Under the pieces are notes generated by a model. It worked only from the letters and a program-made list of their open reading frames with translations. It did no database searches and had not been told where the DNA came from. A stretch of 63,290 bases of DNA, taken from an uncultured Collinsella sp. GTDB lineage: Bacteria; Actinomycetota; Coriobacteriia; Coriobacteriales; Coriobacteriaceae. Positions 8,337 through 16,573 of the stretch are shown here, in pieces. How positions within the stretch are numbered: position 1 is the first letter of the stretch; each line of letters begins with the position of its first letter. The translations under genes were made by a program, and so were the position numbers. The stretch spans positions 1 through 63,290 of the forward strand of contig CAUFBM010000014.1 of the NCBI GenBank assembly GCA_959023295.1, in the 5' to 3' direction.

Positions 8337-9350
8337 ATGCCGTATATGAAAATCAATCACGCGATTCTGCATATCCTGGACTTTGACTCTGCCGTCAACG
8401 TTATGAGCCAGCGCGAGCTCGATATCGAGAGCCGCACCGTGCGTAATTTCGTAACCACGCACCTGCGGCGCGCTCGTACCTCGGCTGATAACAAGCGTGC
8501 CACGTTTGCCGAGAACTCCGCATTCGGCGGCGAGCTCAAGGGCTATTTCTTTGGTGAGCGTGAGTTCGTGGATCTGTCTCAGCAGATTGCGGAGTTCATC
8601 TCTTCCGAACTTACCAAGGCCGAGAAAGCCGAGTCCACTGACGTGCTTGTGGCGGACTTTGATGACGATGAGGATGCCCGCTGGTTTGCCGTGATGCTGC
8701 TGGGCTCCAAGCAGGCTTTTATGCACGAGGTGGGTCGCGAAGAGGGCGAGGTGCGCAACGACATTGCGCGCCACTACGCCATTCTGCCGAATCCCTCGCA
8801 AAAGGTGCCGAGCTATGCAATCGTGCGTGCAAGCACCATGGAGATCGGCTATGTGGATAAGAAGCGCAAGATTGCCGGCGAGGATCGCATGCTCATTCCC
8901 GATGGCCTGCTGCAGTGCGACACGGGCGTATCGGGCAAGGAGGTCATCGACACCGTGACGCGTGTGGTCGAGGAAGTCGCCGAGGAGCACGGTACCAATA
9001 CGGCCGTAGCGCTCGCTAAGGTTAAGGCTGCCGTTGCCGAGAAGGTTGAGGATGACGAAGAGCTGCCGCCTTGGGATATCGTCGATGAGGTCTTTGAGGA
9101 CGAGCCGGTCATCAAGGAAAGCGTGCGCGCGGCACTGACCGAGGAGAAGGTGCCCGAGCGTGTGCCCGTGGAACGCAAGCAAGTCGAGCGCGCGGCGGTG
9201 CGCAATCACAAGATTCGTACCGACACGGGCATCGAGATCAGCTTCCCGGCCGAGATGGGTTCGAACTCCGAGTACATCGAGTTCGTCAACGAACCCAACG
9301 GCCTCATCTCCATCGAGCTCAAGAATATCAGCAGCATCGAGAATCGATAA
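8337..9350 (+). CDS. Nucleoid-associated protein, 37-kDa NdpA/YejK-like family
   Basis: A 337-aa protein resembling the YejK/NdpA nucleoid-associated family. It opens with the family-like MKINHAILHILDF and continues with a charged, alternating alpha/beta body. A conserved-looking region runs from about 130 to 185 (HYAILPNPSQKVPSYAIV to AGEDRMLIPDG), followed by an acidic coiled region (about 210-270). No enzyme motif is seen. The start used is the ATG at 8337; the ATG at 8346 is as plausible and gives the better family N-terminus. It is monocistronic with a strong terminator. Confidence 0.75.
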   Translation: MPYMKINHAILHILDFDSAVNVMSQRELDIESRTVRNFVTTHLRRARTSADNKRATFAENSAFGGELKGYFFGEREFVDLSQQIAEFISSELTKAEKAESTDVLVADFDDDEDARWFAVMLLGSKQAFMHEVGREEGEVRNDIARHYAILPNPSQKVPSYAIVRASTMEIGYVDKKRKIAGEDRMLIPDGLLQCDTGVSGKEVIDTVTRVVEEVAEEHGTNTAVALAKVKAAVAEKVEDDEELPPWDIVDEVFEDEPVIKESVRAALTEEKVPERVPVERKQVERAAVRNHKIRTDTGIEISFPAEMGSNSEYIEFVNEPNGLISIELKNISSIENR

Positions 9351-9375
9351 ACTGCGCTTGGACGTTGCAAAAAAC

Positions 9376-9412
9376 AAAGGCCGAAGCCTCGGATGAGGGC
9401 TTCGGCCTTTTT
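9376..9412 (+). terminator. Intrinsic terminator after the NdpA-like gene
   Basis: A 13-bp stem (AAAGGCCGAAGCC / GGCTTCGGCCTTT) followed by T residues. Confidence 0.9.
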
Positions 9413-9456
9413 ACTTGGGGCTTAATTACGCTACTGGTTGAGCATAAGTCAGACAC

Positions 9457-9469
9457 TATGACCCAATCC
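9457..9469 (+). repeat. IS110 left subterminal inverted repeat
   Basis: TATGACCCAATCC, an exact inverse of 10967-10979. The motif AAGTCAGAC lies just outside at 9446-9454. Confidence 0.75.
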
Positions 9470-9580
9470 AGGGGCACGGAAACGACAGGAGCCCCCGCTC
9501 GTGACCGCGGGTCGGGGCTGCGACAATGTTGTTGAAGTGCCAGAGGCGCAGCCGCGCCGCAACGAGGTTGGGAGGCTCCC

Positions 9581-10702
9581 GTGCCTAGATATTCTACCGC
9601 CTTCGGAATGGACGTACACCTCAGGTCCACCACCGTCTGCGCGCTCGACGCGGAGACGGGCGAGGCAGTGACGAGGAGGTTCCGCGGCAACCCGTGGGGC
9701 GAGGTCGCGGAGTGGATGTCGGGCTTCCCGGGCCCGTCGCTCGCCGCCTACGAGAGCGGCTACCTCGGCTTCGCCCCGCAGAGGGAGCTCTCCGGGCTCG
9801 GCGTCGACTGCGTCGTCGCGGCCGTCTCCAGGGTCCCGAGGTCGGCGGCAGACTTCTCGTCCAAGAACGACCGCAACGACGCGGCCAGGATGGCCAAGGC
9901 GATACTGTCGCACGATATCTCCCCGGTATGGGTGCCGTCCCCCGAGATCGAGGGGCTCAGGGACCTCGCCGGGGCCCACGACGCGGCGACCGCCAGGCTC
10001 GCGGCGGCGAAGCGGCGGCTCCTGGCGTTCCTCGCCCGCCGGGGCTACGTCTACGGCGGCACGACGCCGGCCGGCAACCCCCGGAAGTACTGGACGTACG
10101 GCTTCCTCAGGTGGCTCGACGGCATACACCCCGCCGACGACGGCGGCATCCGGGCGCTGGCGGCGCTGAGGGGCGAGGTCGAGGCGGCCGACGAGACGAG
10201 GGAGGCCCTCCTCGCCGAGTACAGGGCCGCCGTCGCGGCGGGCCCCCTCTCGGCGGAGGTCGAGGCGCTCCAGTCGATCAAGGGGTGCGGGTTCGCGCTC
10301 GCCGCCGCCTTCGCGGCCGAGGTCGGCGACTTCTCGAGGTTCCGCTCCGGCAGGCAGGTGACGGCCTACTTCGGCCTCGCCCCGAAGCAGAGGTCGAGCG
10401 CGGACTCCGTGCGCCTCGGCGGGATCAGCGGGGCCGGCAACGCGCTCGTCAGGAGGCTGGCGGTCGAGGGGTCCTGGTGCTACGCCCAGGCCGGCCACCA
10501 GCCGAAGCTGATGCCCAAGGGCTCCGGCGTCCCCCTCGAGGTAAGGATGCACGGGAGGAAGGGGTCCGAGCGCCTGCTCCGGCGACGCGAGGAGATGCTC
10601 GCCAGGGGCATGCCCCAGGCGAAGGCGAACGCCGCCACCGCCGCCGAGCTCGTGAGGTGGCTGTGGGCCCTCGGCACGATGTGCCGGGAGGCAACCGAAT
10701 AG
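9581..10702 (+). CDS. IS110-family transposase
   Basis: A 373-aa DEDD recombinase. The RuvC-like N-terminal domain has GMDVH (Asp at about residue 10), a Glu in AAYESGYLGF and the KNDRNDAARMA acidic pair near 95-101. A helical middle follows, then the Transposase_20 domain IKGCGFALAAAFAAEVGDF to GLAPKQRSS and GISGAGNALVRRL, which supplies the serine of this family. The start is a GTG with GTTGGGAGG upstream. The length is near the usual 350-400 residues and the frame is intact, so the copy is probably active. Confidence 0.93.
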   Translation: MPRYSTAFGMDVHLRSTTVCALDAETGEAVTRRFRGNPWGEVAEWMSGFPGPSLAAYESGYLGFAPQRELSGLGVDCVVAAVSRVPRSAADFSSKNDRNDAARMAKAILSHDISPVWVPSPEIEGLRDLAGAHDAATARLAAAKRRLLAFLARRGYVYGGTTPAGNPRKYWTYGFLRWLDGIHPADDGGIRALAALRGEVEAADETREALLAEYRAAVAAGPLSAEVEALQSIKGCGFALAAAFAAEVGDFSRFRSGRQVTAYFGLAPKQRSSADSVRLGGISGAGNALVRRLAVEGSWCYAQAGHQPKLMPKGSGVPLEVRMHGRKGSERLLRRREEMLARGMPQAKANAATAAELVRWLWALGTMCREATE

Positions 10703-10985
10703 ACATAGCCCCCGTCCCGGCGAGCCGGGCAGCCTTCGGGGACACCCCCGTTCTCGCTGTGCGCGCGGCGGTCGCCGCATGCGCGAAGTCAGACTAGGGG
10801 AACCCCGCCGAAGGAGAGGATTGCGGGCCGCCGGAGCGGCATCCGCGGATATGAGACTGAGCCGAAGGCGTCGATGACATGCCGGGGGCGGACCGGGACG
10901 GGTTCAACGGCAGGCCCCGCCGACCGATTGCAAGCGGTCGGCGGGGCCATTGTGGCTCTTGACAGCGGATTGGGTCATATGAGCG
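10703..10985 (+). ncRNA. Candidate bridge RNA region of the IS110 element
   Basis: A 280-nt GC-rich non-coding stretch between the transposase stop and the IS right end. It contains several hairpins, the strongest being GGCCCCGCCGACCG against CGGTCGGCGGGGCC (10914-10949 region). IS1111-type elements encode their guide RNA on this side. Two internal segments match element or target ends: AAGTCAGAC at 10786-10794 repeats the left flank at 9446-9454, and ATATGAG near 10850 repeats the right end near 10978. This is what target- and donor-binding loops would do. RNA boundaries and promoter are not resolved. Confidence 0.5.
10967..10979 (-). repeat. IS110 right subterminal inverted repeat
   Basis: GGATTGGGTCATA, exact inverse of the left repeat at 9457-9469. 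Confidence 0.75.
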
Positions 10986-11085
10986 AAAACGCCCCAGAGC
11001 GAGCAAGGTGACGTGAAAGAGGAGAGCATTGACCTTTTGGTCATGCCCGACGATTGAACGTCAGATTGCCGCTTAGGGGCGTTTG
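10986..11085. other. Nested inverted-repeat element abutting the IS end
   Basis: Outer arms AAAACGCCCCAGAGCG and CGCTTAGGGGCGTTT are complementary at most positions. They enclose TGACGT/ACGTCA and a TGACC-TTTT-GGTCA hairpin. The IS110 right end lies directly against the outer arm. Confidence 0.5.
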
Positions 11086-11093
11086 CAGCGTCG

Positions 11094-11129
11094 AGTGCTT
11101 ACGGCGTTTGGTAAAACGCAGTAAGCATT
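11094..11129 (-). terminator. Hairpin at the end of the lysine operon
   Basis: A 16-nt stem with one mismatch (AGTGCTTACGGCGTTT / AAACGCAGTAAGCATT) overlaps the dapH stop codon. It lacks a T run on the minus strand, so termination may rely on the following nested element. Confidence 0.55.
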
Positions 11130-11847
11130 AAAGCTGGCGCAGACCTTCCTCGAGGCCGGTCTTGCTGTCGGTCTTCTCGTCGCGCATCTTGATGACGCGG
11201 GCGGGGACACCGGCCACGACGGCACCGGCGGGGACGTCCTCGACGCACACGGCGCCGGCGGCAACGACAGCGCCCTTGCCTACGTGCACGCCCTCCAGGA
11301 CCACGGCGTTGGCGCCAATCATAACGTCGTCCTCGATGATGACGGGCGTGGCACTGGCGGGCTCCACAACGCCTGCCAGTACGGTGCCGGCGCCGATGTG
11401 GCAGTTCTTGCCCACGGTTGCGCGGCCGCCCAGCACGGCGCCCATATCAATCATGGAACCCTCACCAATGACGGAGCCGATGTTGATGATGGCGCCCATC
11501 ATGATGACGGCGCGGTCGCCAATCTCGACGCGGTCACGGATGATCGCGCCCGGCTCGATGCGGGCGTTGATGCCCTTAAGGTCGAGCATGGGCACGGCGG
11601 AGTTGCGGCAATCGTTCTCCACATCGTAGTAATCGATGGAATCGGCGTTGGCGTCCAGGATGGCCTTAAGCTCATCCCAGTCGCCAAAGACGGTCTTGCC
11701 GCGACGACCGCCGTAGACATGTGCGTCGCCCCAGGCAACCTTCATGCCGGGCTTCTCGCGCACGTACAGCTTGACAGGCGTCTTTTTGGGCGCGGTGGCG
11801 ATGTAGTTGATAATCTCTTGTGCATCCATCTCGGCTGCGTTACTCAT
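11128..11847 (-). CDS. dapH: Tetrahydrodipicolinate N-acetyltransferase
   Basis: Acetylates 2,3,4,5-tetrahydrodipicolinate, committing lysine synthesis to the acetylase variant. The 239-aa protein has an N-terminal alpha/beta cap (to about 85) and a left-handed beta-helix of hexapeptide repeats (IEPGAIIRDRVEIGDRAVIM to GVHVGKGAVVAAGAV), then a short C-terminal helix. It is the last gene of lysA-dapA / dapB / dapH, 40 nt after dapB, and so under the lysine riboswitch. The acetyl rather than succinyl type is judged from length and the cap sequence. Confidence 0.9.
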   Translation of the reverse strand: MSNAAEMDAQEIINYIATAPKKTPVKLYVREKPGMKVAWGDAHVYGGRRGKTVFGDWDELKAILDANADSIDYYDVENDCRNSAVPMLDLKGINARIEPGAIIRDRVEIGDRAVIMMGAIINIGSVIGEGSMIDMGAVLGGRATVGKNCHIGAGTVLAGVVEPASATPVIIEDDVMIGANAVVLEGVHVGKGAVVAAGAVCVEDVPAGAVVAGVPARVIKMRDEKTDSKTGLEEGLRQL

Positions 11848-11886
11848 GTGCTGTTTCTCCTTTGCGTGGATTCGGTTGATACCTGG

Positions 11887-12627
11887 TTAGGCGAACATGA
11901 CCTGGTCGAAGGTATAGAAGCCGGGTTCGCGGGTGATGAGCTTCTGCGCGGCTGCCAAGGCACCGTTGACGAAGATCTGACGGCTCGTGGCGCGGTGAGC
12001 GAGCGTGACCTCCTCGTCCTGGCCAAAGAAACTCACCTCGTGCACGCCGGCGACGGTGCCGCCGCGCAGCGAGTGCATGCCGATCTCCTTGGGGTCACGC
12101 GCGCCGCACATGCCCTCGCGGCCATAGACGGGGTGGTAGCCTGCCTCGGGCTCGGCTTCGACGACGGCGTCGAGCAGCAGCTTTGCGGTGCCGCTGGGGG
12201 CGTCGACCTTTTGGTTGTGGTGAGTCTCGACAATCTCGCAGTCAAAGCCGGGCAGCTCACGCGTGGCCTGGGCCACTAGATGACGCAGGGCTGCGATGCC
12301 GATGGAGTAATTGCCGGAGTGCATGACGCGGGCGTTCTGTCCCAGCTCACGCAGGCGGTCCATCTGCTCGGGAGTGTAGCCTGTGGTGCCCGAGACCAAC
12401 GCCGCGCCCGTGCGCTCGACATAGGCGACGACGGCGTCAAAGGTCACGACGTTCGAGAAGTCGATAATCACATCGGCAGCCGGTGCGTTCTCGAGCTCGC
12501 TCAAATCGAAGCCAATCTGGGCCACAATGTCGAAAACGGGCTGTCCGGCGGTATCGACAATACCCTCGGCGGTAGTGCGGATGAGCGAGCCCATGCGGCC
12601 CGTTCCCATAATGACGGTCTTAATCAA
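11887..12627 (-). CDS. dapB: 4-hydroxy-tetrahydrodipicolinate reductase
   Basis: Reduces HTPA to tetrahydrodipicolinate with NAD(P)H. The 246-aa protein has the nucleotide loop GTGRMG at residues 8-13. The catalytic/substrate signature THHNQKVDAPSGTA (about 150-163) holds the His pair, Lys and the GTA substrate contact. The start is a TTG overlapping the end of the upstream fused gene by 8 nt, which implies translational coupling; an ATG six codons in would remove the first strand. Confidence 0.93.
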   Translation of the reverse strand: MIKTVIMGTGRMGSLIRTTAEGIVDTAGQPVFDIVAQIGFDLSELENAPAADVIIDFSNVVTFDAVVAYVERTGAALVSGTTGYTPEQMDRLRELGQNARVMHSGNYSIGIAALRHLVAQATRELPGFDCEIVETHHNQKVDAPSGTAKLLLDAVVEAEPEAGYHPVYGREGMCGARDPKEIGMHSLRGGTVAGVHEVSFFGQDEEVTLAHRATSRQIFVNGALAAAQKLITREPGFYTFDQVMFA

Positions 12628-14929
12628 GCAGACCAGCTCCCTTCAGAGCATCGGTAAGTGCGGCTCGCGTGTCGTTGGCCATGGGGCACAGCGGCATGCG
12701 GTAGTTTGCCTCGATCATACCCATCTGGGCGAGCGCTTCCTTAATGGGGATGGGGTTGACCTCGCTAAAGAGGGCATTGATGAGCGGCTGGCCGGCAATC
12801 TGGATATCGCGGGCGCGCTCCACGTCGCCGTCCAGATAGGCGCGGCACATGTCATGCACGAGCTGTGGCTGAACATCGGCCCACACGCTGATGGTGCCCG
12901 AGGCGCCCAGGCTCATGAGCGGCACGGTGAGGGCGTCCTCGCCCGAGTACATGCGGAAGTCGTCGGACAGCAGGTGGGCGATCTTGGCCGCGTAGGCGAC
13001 GTTACCTGAGGCCTCCTTGATGCCCATGATGTTGGGGTGTGCGGCCAGGCGCTCTACGTTGCGCTCGCTGATGCCGCAGCCGCAGCGGCCGGGGATGTTG
13101 TACAGGATGCAGGGGATGTCCACGGCATCGGCGACGGTCTTAAAGTGCTGATAGATACCCTCTTCATTGGATTTGTTGTAGTAGGGGGTAATGAGCAGCA
13201 GGCCGTCGGCGCCCAGGCCTTGGTAGGTGAGCGACTTGGTGAGCATCGTCTGCGTGGAGTTGGAGCCCGAGCCGGCGATGACGGGGACGCGTCCCGCAAC
13301 CTGCTTGACCACGGCGGCGACAACGGAGTTGTCCTCGTCATCGGTCATCGTGGCGCTCTCGCCGGTGGTGCCCAGGGTGAGGATGGCGTCGGTGCCATTT
13401 TGCAGGTGGAAATCGATAAGGCGCTCGAGCGCGTCAAAGTCGACGCTGCCGTCCTTTTTAAACGGCGTGACGAGGGCGACGATCGAGCCCTCGAGGTTGC
13501 GGATATCCATGTTCTTCTCCTTCGCCTCCGCGATCTGGATGCGTTTGTTCCATTGAGCTGCGACTGCCAGGCGCTCGTCTTGGGCGCGACGGCGGGCACT
13601 TTCGGCGCGCGACTTGGCCAGCAGCTCGCGGCCGCACGACAGCACGTCGAGCGTGGCAAAGTAATCGCCCGGGCGCTCGGCGCGGCGGATGAGGTCGGCC
13701 GCGCCATCGGGGCGCAGCAGGACCTCGGCCGAGCGCAGCCGTCCGTTGTAGTTGTAGCCCATGGAGTAGCCATGCGCACCGGTATCGTGGATTACAAGCA
13801 GGTCACCCATGTCGATATGCGGCAGCTTGCGATCGATAGCGAACTTGTCGTTGTTCTCGCATAGGTTGCCCGTGATGTCATAGGTGTTCGTGACGGGCGC
13901 TGTGGCCTTGTCGGCGCCGCCCGGCTGACCCATCACCGTAATGTGGTGGTAAGCGCCGTACATGGCAGGGCGGATCAGATCGACGGCGCTTGCATCGACA
14001 CCGATATAGTCCTTGTAGATCTGCTTCTCGTGGATAGCCTTGGTGACCAGGCAGCCGTAGGGTCCCATCATATAGCGGCCCATCTCGGTGCAGATGGCCA
14101 CATCGCCCATACCGGCGGGAACCAGGATCTCGTCGTAGGCCGCGTGCACCCCCTCGCCGATGGCGTGAATGTCGTTGGCCTGCTGCTCGGGCAGATAGGG
14201 GATGCCGACGCCGCCGGACAGATTGATGAAGGCGACATGTGCGCCGGTCTCGCGCTCCAGGCGCACGGCAAGCTCAAAGAGGATGCGCGCGAGCTTGGGG
14301 TAGTAGTCGTTGGTGACGGTGTTGCTAGCAAGGAATGCGTGGATGCCAAAGTTTTCGGCGCCCTTGGCCTTGAGCATGCGGAACGCCTCGAAGAGCTGCT
14401 CGGTGGTCATGCCGTACTTGGAGTCGCCGGGGTTATCCATGATGCCGTTGGAGAGTTGGAACAGGCCGCCCGGATTAAAGCGGCAGCTGACCGTCTTGGG
14501 GATGGGCCCCGCAACGCGCTCAAAGAACTCGATGTGGCTGATGTCGTCAAAGTTGACGATGGCGCCCAGTTTGTCGGCGAGCTCAAAGTCCGCTGCCGGC
14601 GTGTCGTTGGACGAGAACATGATGTCGTGTCCCGTGATGCCCAGTGAGCGGGCGATCATGAGCTCGGTATAGCTCGAGCAATCGCAGCCGCAGCCGTATC
14701 CGTTGAGAATGGAGATGAGCGCCGGGTTGGGATTGGCCTTGACGGCAAAGTATTCCTTAAAGCCCGGGTTCCATGCAAAGGCATCGCGCACCTCTTGCAT
14801 GTTGCGGCGGATGCCCGCCTCGTCATATAGATGAAACGGCGTGGGGAACTGCTCGACGATATGCTCGAGCGTCTCCTTGTCCACAAACGGCTGCTTGGCC
14901 GCATATGCCTCGTTGGGGGTCAATGCCAT
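12620..14929 (-). CDS. lysA-dapA: Fused diaminopimelate decarboxylase / 4-hydroxy-tetrahydrodipicolinate synthase
   Basis: One 769-codon frame carries two lysine enzymes. Residues 1 to about 425 are LysA, a fold-III PLP decarboxylase: Lys in YFAVKANPNP, then a glycine-rich SGGVGIPYLP and EMGRYMMGPYG. A charged linker of about 45 residues follows with no stop. Residues 474-769 are DapA: TLGTTGESAT, Tyr in LYNIPGRCGCG and the Schiff-base Lys in GIKEASGN. The linker-DapA junction keeps an ATG (13510) preceded by a GGAGAAG-like site, so free DapA may also be made. The fusion joins the last step of the pathway to its first branch step. A base error hiding a stop between the genes would be an alternative, but the linker reads as continuous coding sequence. 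Confidence 0.88.
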   Translation of the reverse strand: MALTPNEAYAAKQPFVDKETLEHIVEQFPTPFHLYDEAGIRRNMQEVRDAFAWNPGFKEYFAVKANPNPALISILNGYGCGCDCSSYTELMIARSLGITGHDIMFSSNDTPAADFELADKLGAIVNFDDISHIEFFERVAGPIPKTVSCRFNPGGLFQLSNGIMDNPGDSKYGMTTEQLFEAFRMLKAKGAENFGIHAFLASNTVTNDYYPKLARILFELAVRLERETGAHVAFINLSGGVGIPYLPEQQANDIHAIGEGVHAAYDEILVPAGMGDVAICTEMGRYMMGPYGCLVTKAIHEKQIYKDYIGVDASAVDLIRPAMYGAYHHITVMGQPGGADKATAPVTNTYDITGNLCENNDKFAIDRKLPHIDMGDLLVIHDTGAHGYSMGYNYNGRLRSAEVLLRPDGAADLIRRAERPGDYFATLDVLSCGRELLAKSRAESARRRAQDERLAVAAQWNKRIQIAEAKEKNMDIRNLEGSIVALVTPFKKDGSVDFDALERLIDFHLQNGTDAILTLGTTGESATMTDDEDNSVVAAVVKQVAGRVPVIAGSGSNSTQTMLTKSLTYQGLGADGLLLITPYYNKSNEEGIYQHFKTVADAVDIPCILYNIPGRCGCGISERNVERLAAHPNIMGIKEASGNVAYAAKIAHLLSDDFRMYSGEDALTVPLMSLGASGTISVWADVQPQLVHDMCRAYLDGDVERARDIQIAGQPLINALFSEVNPIPIKEALAQMGMIEANYRMPLCPMANDTRAALTDALKGAGLLD

Positions 14930-14942
14930 GTCCCGTAAACCT

Positions 14943-15000
14943 CGCTATCCAGACGGCGCCATCTGCGCATCGAATCCGCATAGCGTGGACCCAATGTCCG
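14943..15000 (-). promoter_or_regulatory. Lysine riboswitch expression platform
   Basis: Read on the minus strand, GGATAGCG at the 3' end lies next to the lysA ribosome binding site (GCGAGG). It can pair with the 3' strand of the aptamer P1 stem (CGCTATCC) or with a second CGCTAT at 14980-14985. Lysine-bound P1 would free it to pair with the latter and hide the ribosome binding site: a translational off-switch. The mechanism is inferred from base pairing only. Confidence 0.6.
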
Positions 15001-15157
15001 GATAGCGCTCCCGCATTGCTGCAGACAGTCCTGCGGGTGTTTCCCGCAGGCCCACCAGGTTGTTCGTGCCCGAAAAGCCCAGTTCGGCGGGTTTCGCCTC
15101 CCCACGGGGTCAAAGCCTGCCGGCTCGCCCGCGGTTCTTCGTGCCCGCGCCTCTATC
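15001..15157 (-). promoter_or_regulatory. Lysine riboswitch (L box) aptamer
   Basis: On the minus strand the leader of lysA-dapA starts GATAGAGGCGCG and ends GGGAGCGCTATC, closing P1 with GATAG/CTATC. Between them are the L-box core pieces GCCGAACTGGGC, a CCTGCGGG hairpin and GGACTGTC. Order and spacing match the known lysine aptamer. It controls the four lysine functions downstream. Confidence 0.9.
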
Positions 15158-15309
15158 AAGTGGTAACGACCCTACCACGTTGCACTTTACCAAACAAGAG
15201 TATTCGTATATAACGTTTAAAAAATGCAGGGATATGCTGGAAACAAGGGTGCGGCAATCTTGCGGCACAATAAGATGGCAACTGGCGCGCACCTATGAAA
15301 GGAACCTTT

Positions 15310-16497
15310 ATGACCGAGCTCCAAGAACTCCGTCGCTATCGGCGCGACTTGCACAGGATCCCGGAGCTCGACTTCGATCTTCCACAGACTATCGCTTATA
15401 TTGAGGGCGTGTTGAGGCCGCTCGCCTGCGAGGTGACTCATCCGTGTCCCAGCTGTGTCTGCGCTTTCTTCGATGCCGGTACGGGCGCCGCGCATGCTAC
15501 GGCGATTCGCGCCGACATGGATGCCCTGCCCATCGCGGAGGCAACGGGTGCGGCCTTTGCCTCGACGCATCCCGGCAAGATGCATGCGTGCGGTCACGAC
15601 GGTCACATGGCCATGGCGCTCGCGGCGGCGACTTTTGTCGACCGAGCGATTCGTGAGCAGCCGGGTGCCATCAAGCGCAACGTGCTCTTTGTGTTTCAGC
15701 CGGCCGAGGAAACGACCGGTGGCGCCAAGACGGTGTGTGAGAGCGGCGTATTCGAGCGCTATGGGGCAGATCGCATCTTCGGGTTCCACGTATGGCCCGA
15801 CCTGCCTGCAAACACGTTGGCGAGCTGCTCCGGTCCATTGCTGGCGCGCTCGAGTGAGACGCACGTGCGCATTCACGGGACAAGTATCCATATCGCCAAG
15901 ACTTACGGCGTTCCCGTAAACGAATCACACGATGCGGCGCTGGCGGCTGCCAAGTTCTTGGTCGCCGAGCGCGAATTGATGGACGAGTTGGGTGCCGACG
16001 AGCCCTGCATTGGTAAGTTCGGCCTGCTGCAGGCCGGCACCGTCTGCAACGCGGTGGCGGGGGAGGCCCATGTTGCCGGCAGCCTGCGTGTGTTTACAGA
16101 CGACATGTTCGACCGTGCACGCGGGGGCGTGCACCGCGTGCTTGATGAGGCATGCGCTGCAACGGGCTGCACGTACGATCTTGACTTTGCCGAGGGCTAT
16201 CCGCCGGTTGACAACGACCCCGAGCTATTTGCCAATGTCGCGCCTGCCTTGCCCGAGCTGCAGCTCGTGGATGAGCCTTTGCTGATTGCCGAGGACTTCG
16301 CTTTCTATCAGCGCCATCTGCCGGGTGTGTTCTTCTTGCTGGGCACGGGCGTTCCTGTCAGTCAGGATAACCCGAGCGACGCCGAGGGCTGCCCCGCCTA
16401 TGCCACGAGTGCCCTGCATACTGATACCATGCTCTTTGACGAGGAAGTCCTGCTCAAAGGCCTCGATGTCTACAAACGATTACTTTTGCTTGGTTAA
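15310..16497 (+). CDS. M20 amidohydrolase, probable N-acetyldiaminopimelate deacetylase
   Basis: A 395-aa M20/amidohydrolase protein. Metal-binding motifs are IRADMDALPI (about 73), KMHACGHDGH (about 96) and QPAEETTGG (about 132). The ATG at 15310 is preferred because AAAGGA lies 7 nt upstream; an earlier ATG at 15295 overlaps that site. The gene is divergent from the riboswitch-controlled lysine operon. Because that operon uses DapH, removal of the N-acetyl group from acetyl-LL-diaminopimelate is the natural role. Hippurate/IAA-amino-acid hydrolase activity is the alternative. Confidence 0.8.
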   Translation: MTELQELRRYRRDLHRIPELDFDLPQTIAYIEGVLRPLACEVTHPCPSCVCAFFDAGTGAAHATAIRADMDALPIAEATGAAFASTHPGKMHACGHDGHMAMALAAATFVDRAIREQPGAIKRNVLFVFQPAEETTGGAKTVCESGVFERYGADRIFGFHVWPDLPANTLASCSGPLLARSSETHVRIHGTSIHIAKTYGVPVNESHDAALAAAKFLVAERELMDELGADEPCIGKFGLLQAGTVCNAVAGEAHVAGSLRVFTDDMFDRARGGVHRVLDEACAATGCTYDLDFAEGYPPVDNDPELFANVAPALPELQLVDEPLLIAEDFAFYQRHLPGVFFLLGTGVPVSQDNPSDAEGCPAYATSALHTDTMLFDEEVLLKGLDVYKRLLLLG

Positions 16498-16509
16498 TTG
16501 ACGTGGACG

Positions 16510-16546
16510 TTTGTTCTCGAAAATACGAACAAATGTACGCTATAAT
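16510..16546 (+). promoter_or_regulatory. Toxin-antitoxin promoter with operator palindrome
   Basis: A consensus -10 TATAAT lies at 16541-16546. Upstream is a 7-bp inverted repeat TTTGTTC / GAACAAA (16510-16516, 16527-16533), a likely site for the antitoxin acting as its own repressor. The overlapping CGAACAAATGTACG also resembles a LexA box with one mismatch. Confidence 0.6.
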
Positions 16547-16573
16547 AGGGATGTAACTCTATAGAAACGTTTG

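Larger units (their letters stand above)
9457..10986 (+). mobile_element. IS110-family insertion sequence, complete copy
   Basis: The element carries one transposase gene, a 5' non-coding part of about 120 nt and a 3' non-coding part of about 280 nt. A 13-bp inverted repeat TATGACCCAATCC (9457-9469) / GGATTGGGTCATA (10967-10979) marks the ends; subterminal repeats point to the IS1111 subgroup. The right end is confirmed by the inverted copy starting at about 63237, which matches to the ATGAGCGA at 10979-10986 and then diverges. The left boundary is less certain, within about ten bases. The element is markedly GC-richer than its surroundings. Confidence 0.85.

Noticed and set aside
9449..10780. 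443-codon antisense frame over the IS110 element
   Set aside because: Arg/Pro/Gly-rich frame typical of a shadow in very GC-rich coding DNA; the sense frame has clear transposase motifs.
13365..13510. Possible frameshift or missed stop between lysA and dapA
   Set aside because: The linker reads in frame with balanced codon use and no stop, so a natural fusion is preferred, though a strain check would help.
13037..13864. 275-codon plus-strand frame opposite lysA-dapA
   Set aside because: Shadow of the fused lysine gene; no start signal and no recognisable domain.
16527..16540. LexA/SOS box upstream of higB
   Set aside because: CGAACAAATGTACG has one mismatch in the right half and overlaps a better palindrome; an antitoxin operator is simpler.
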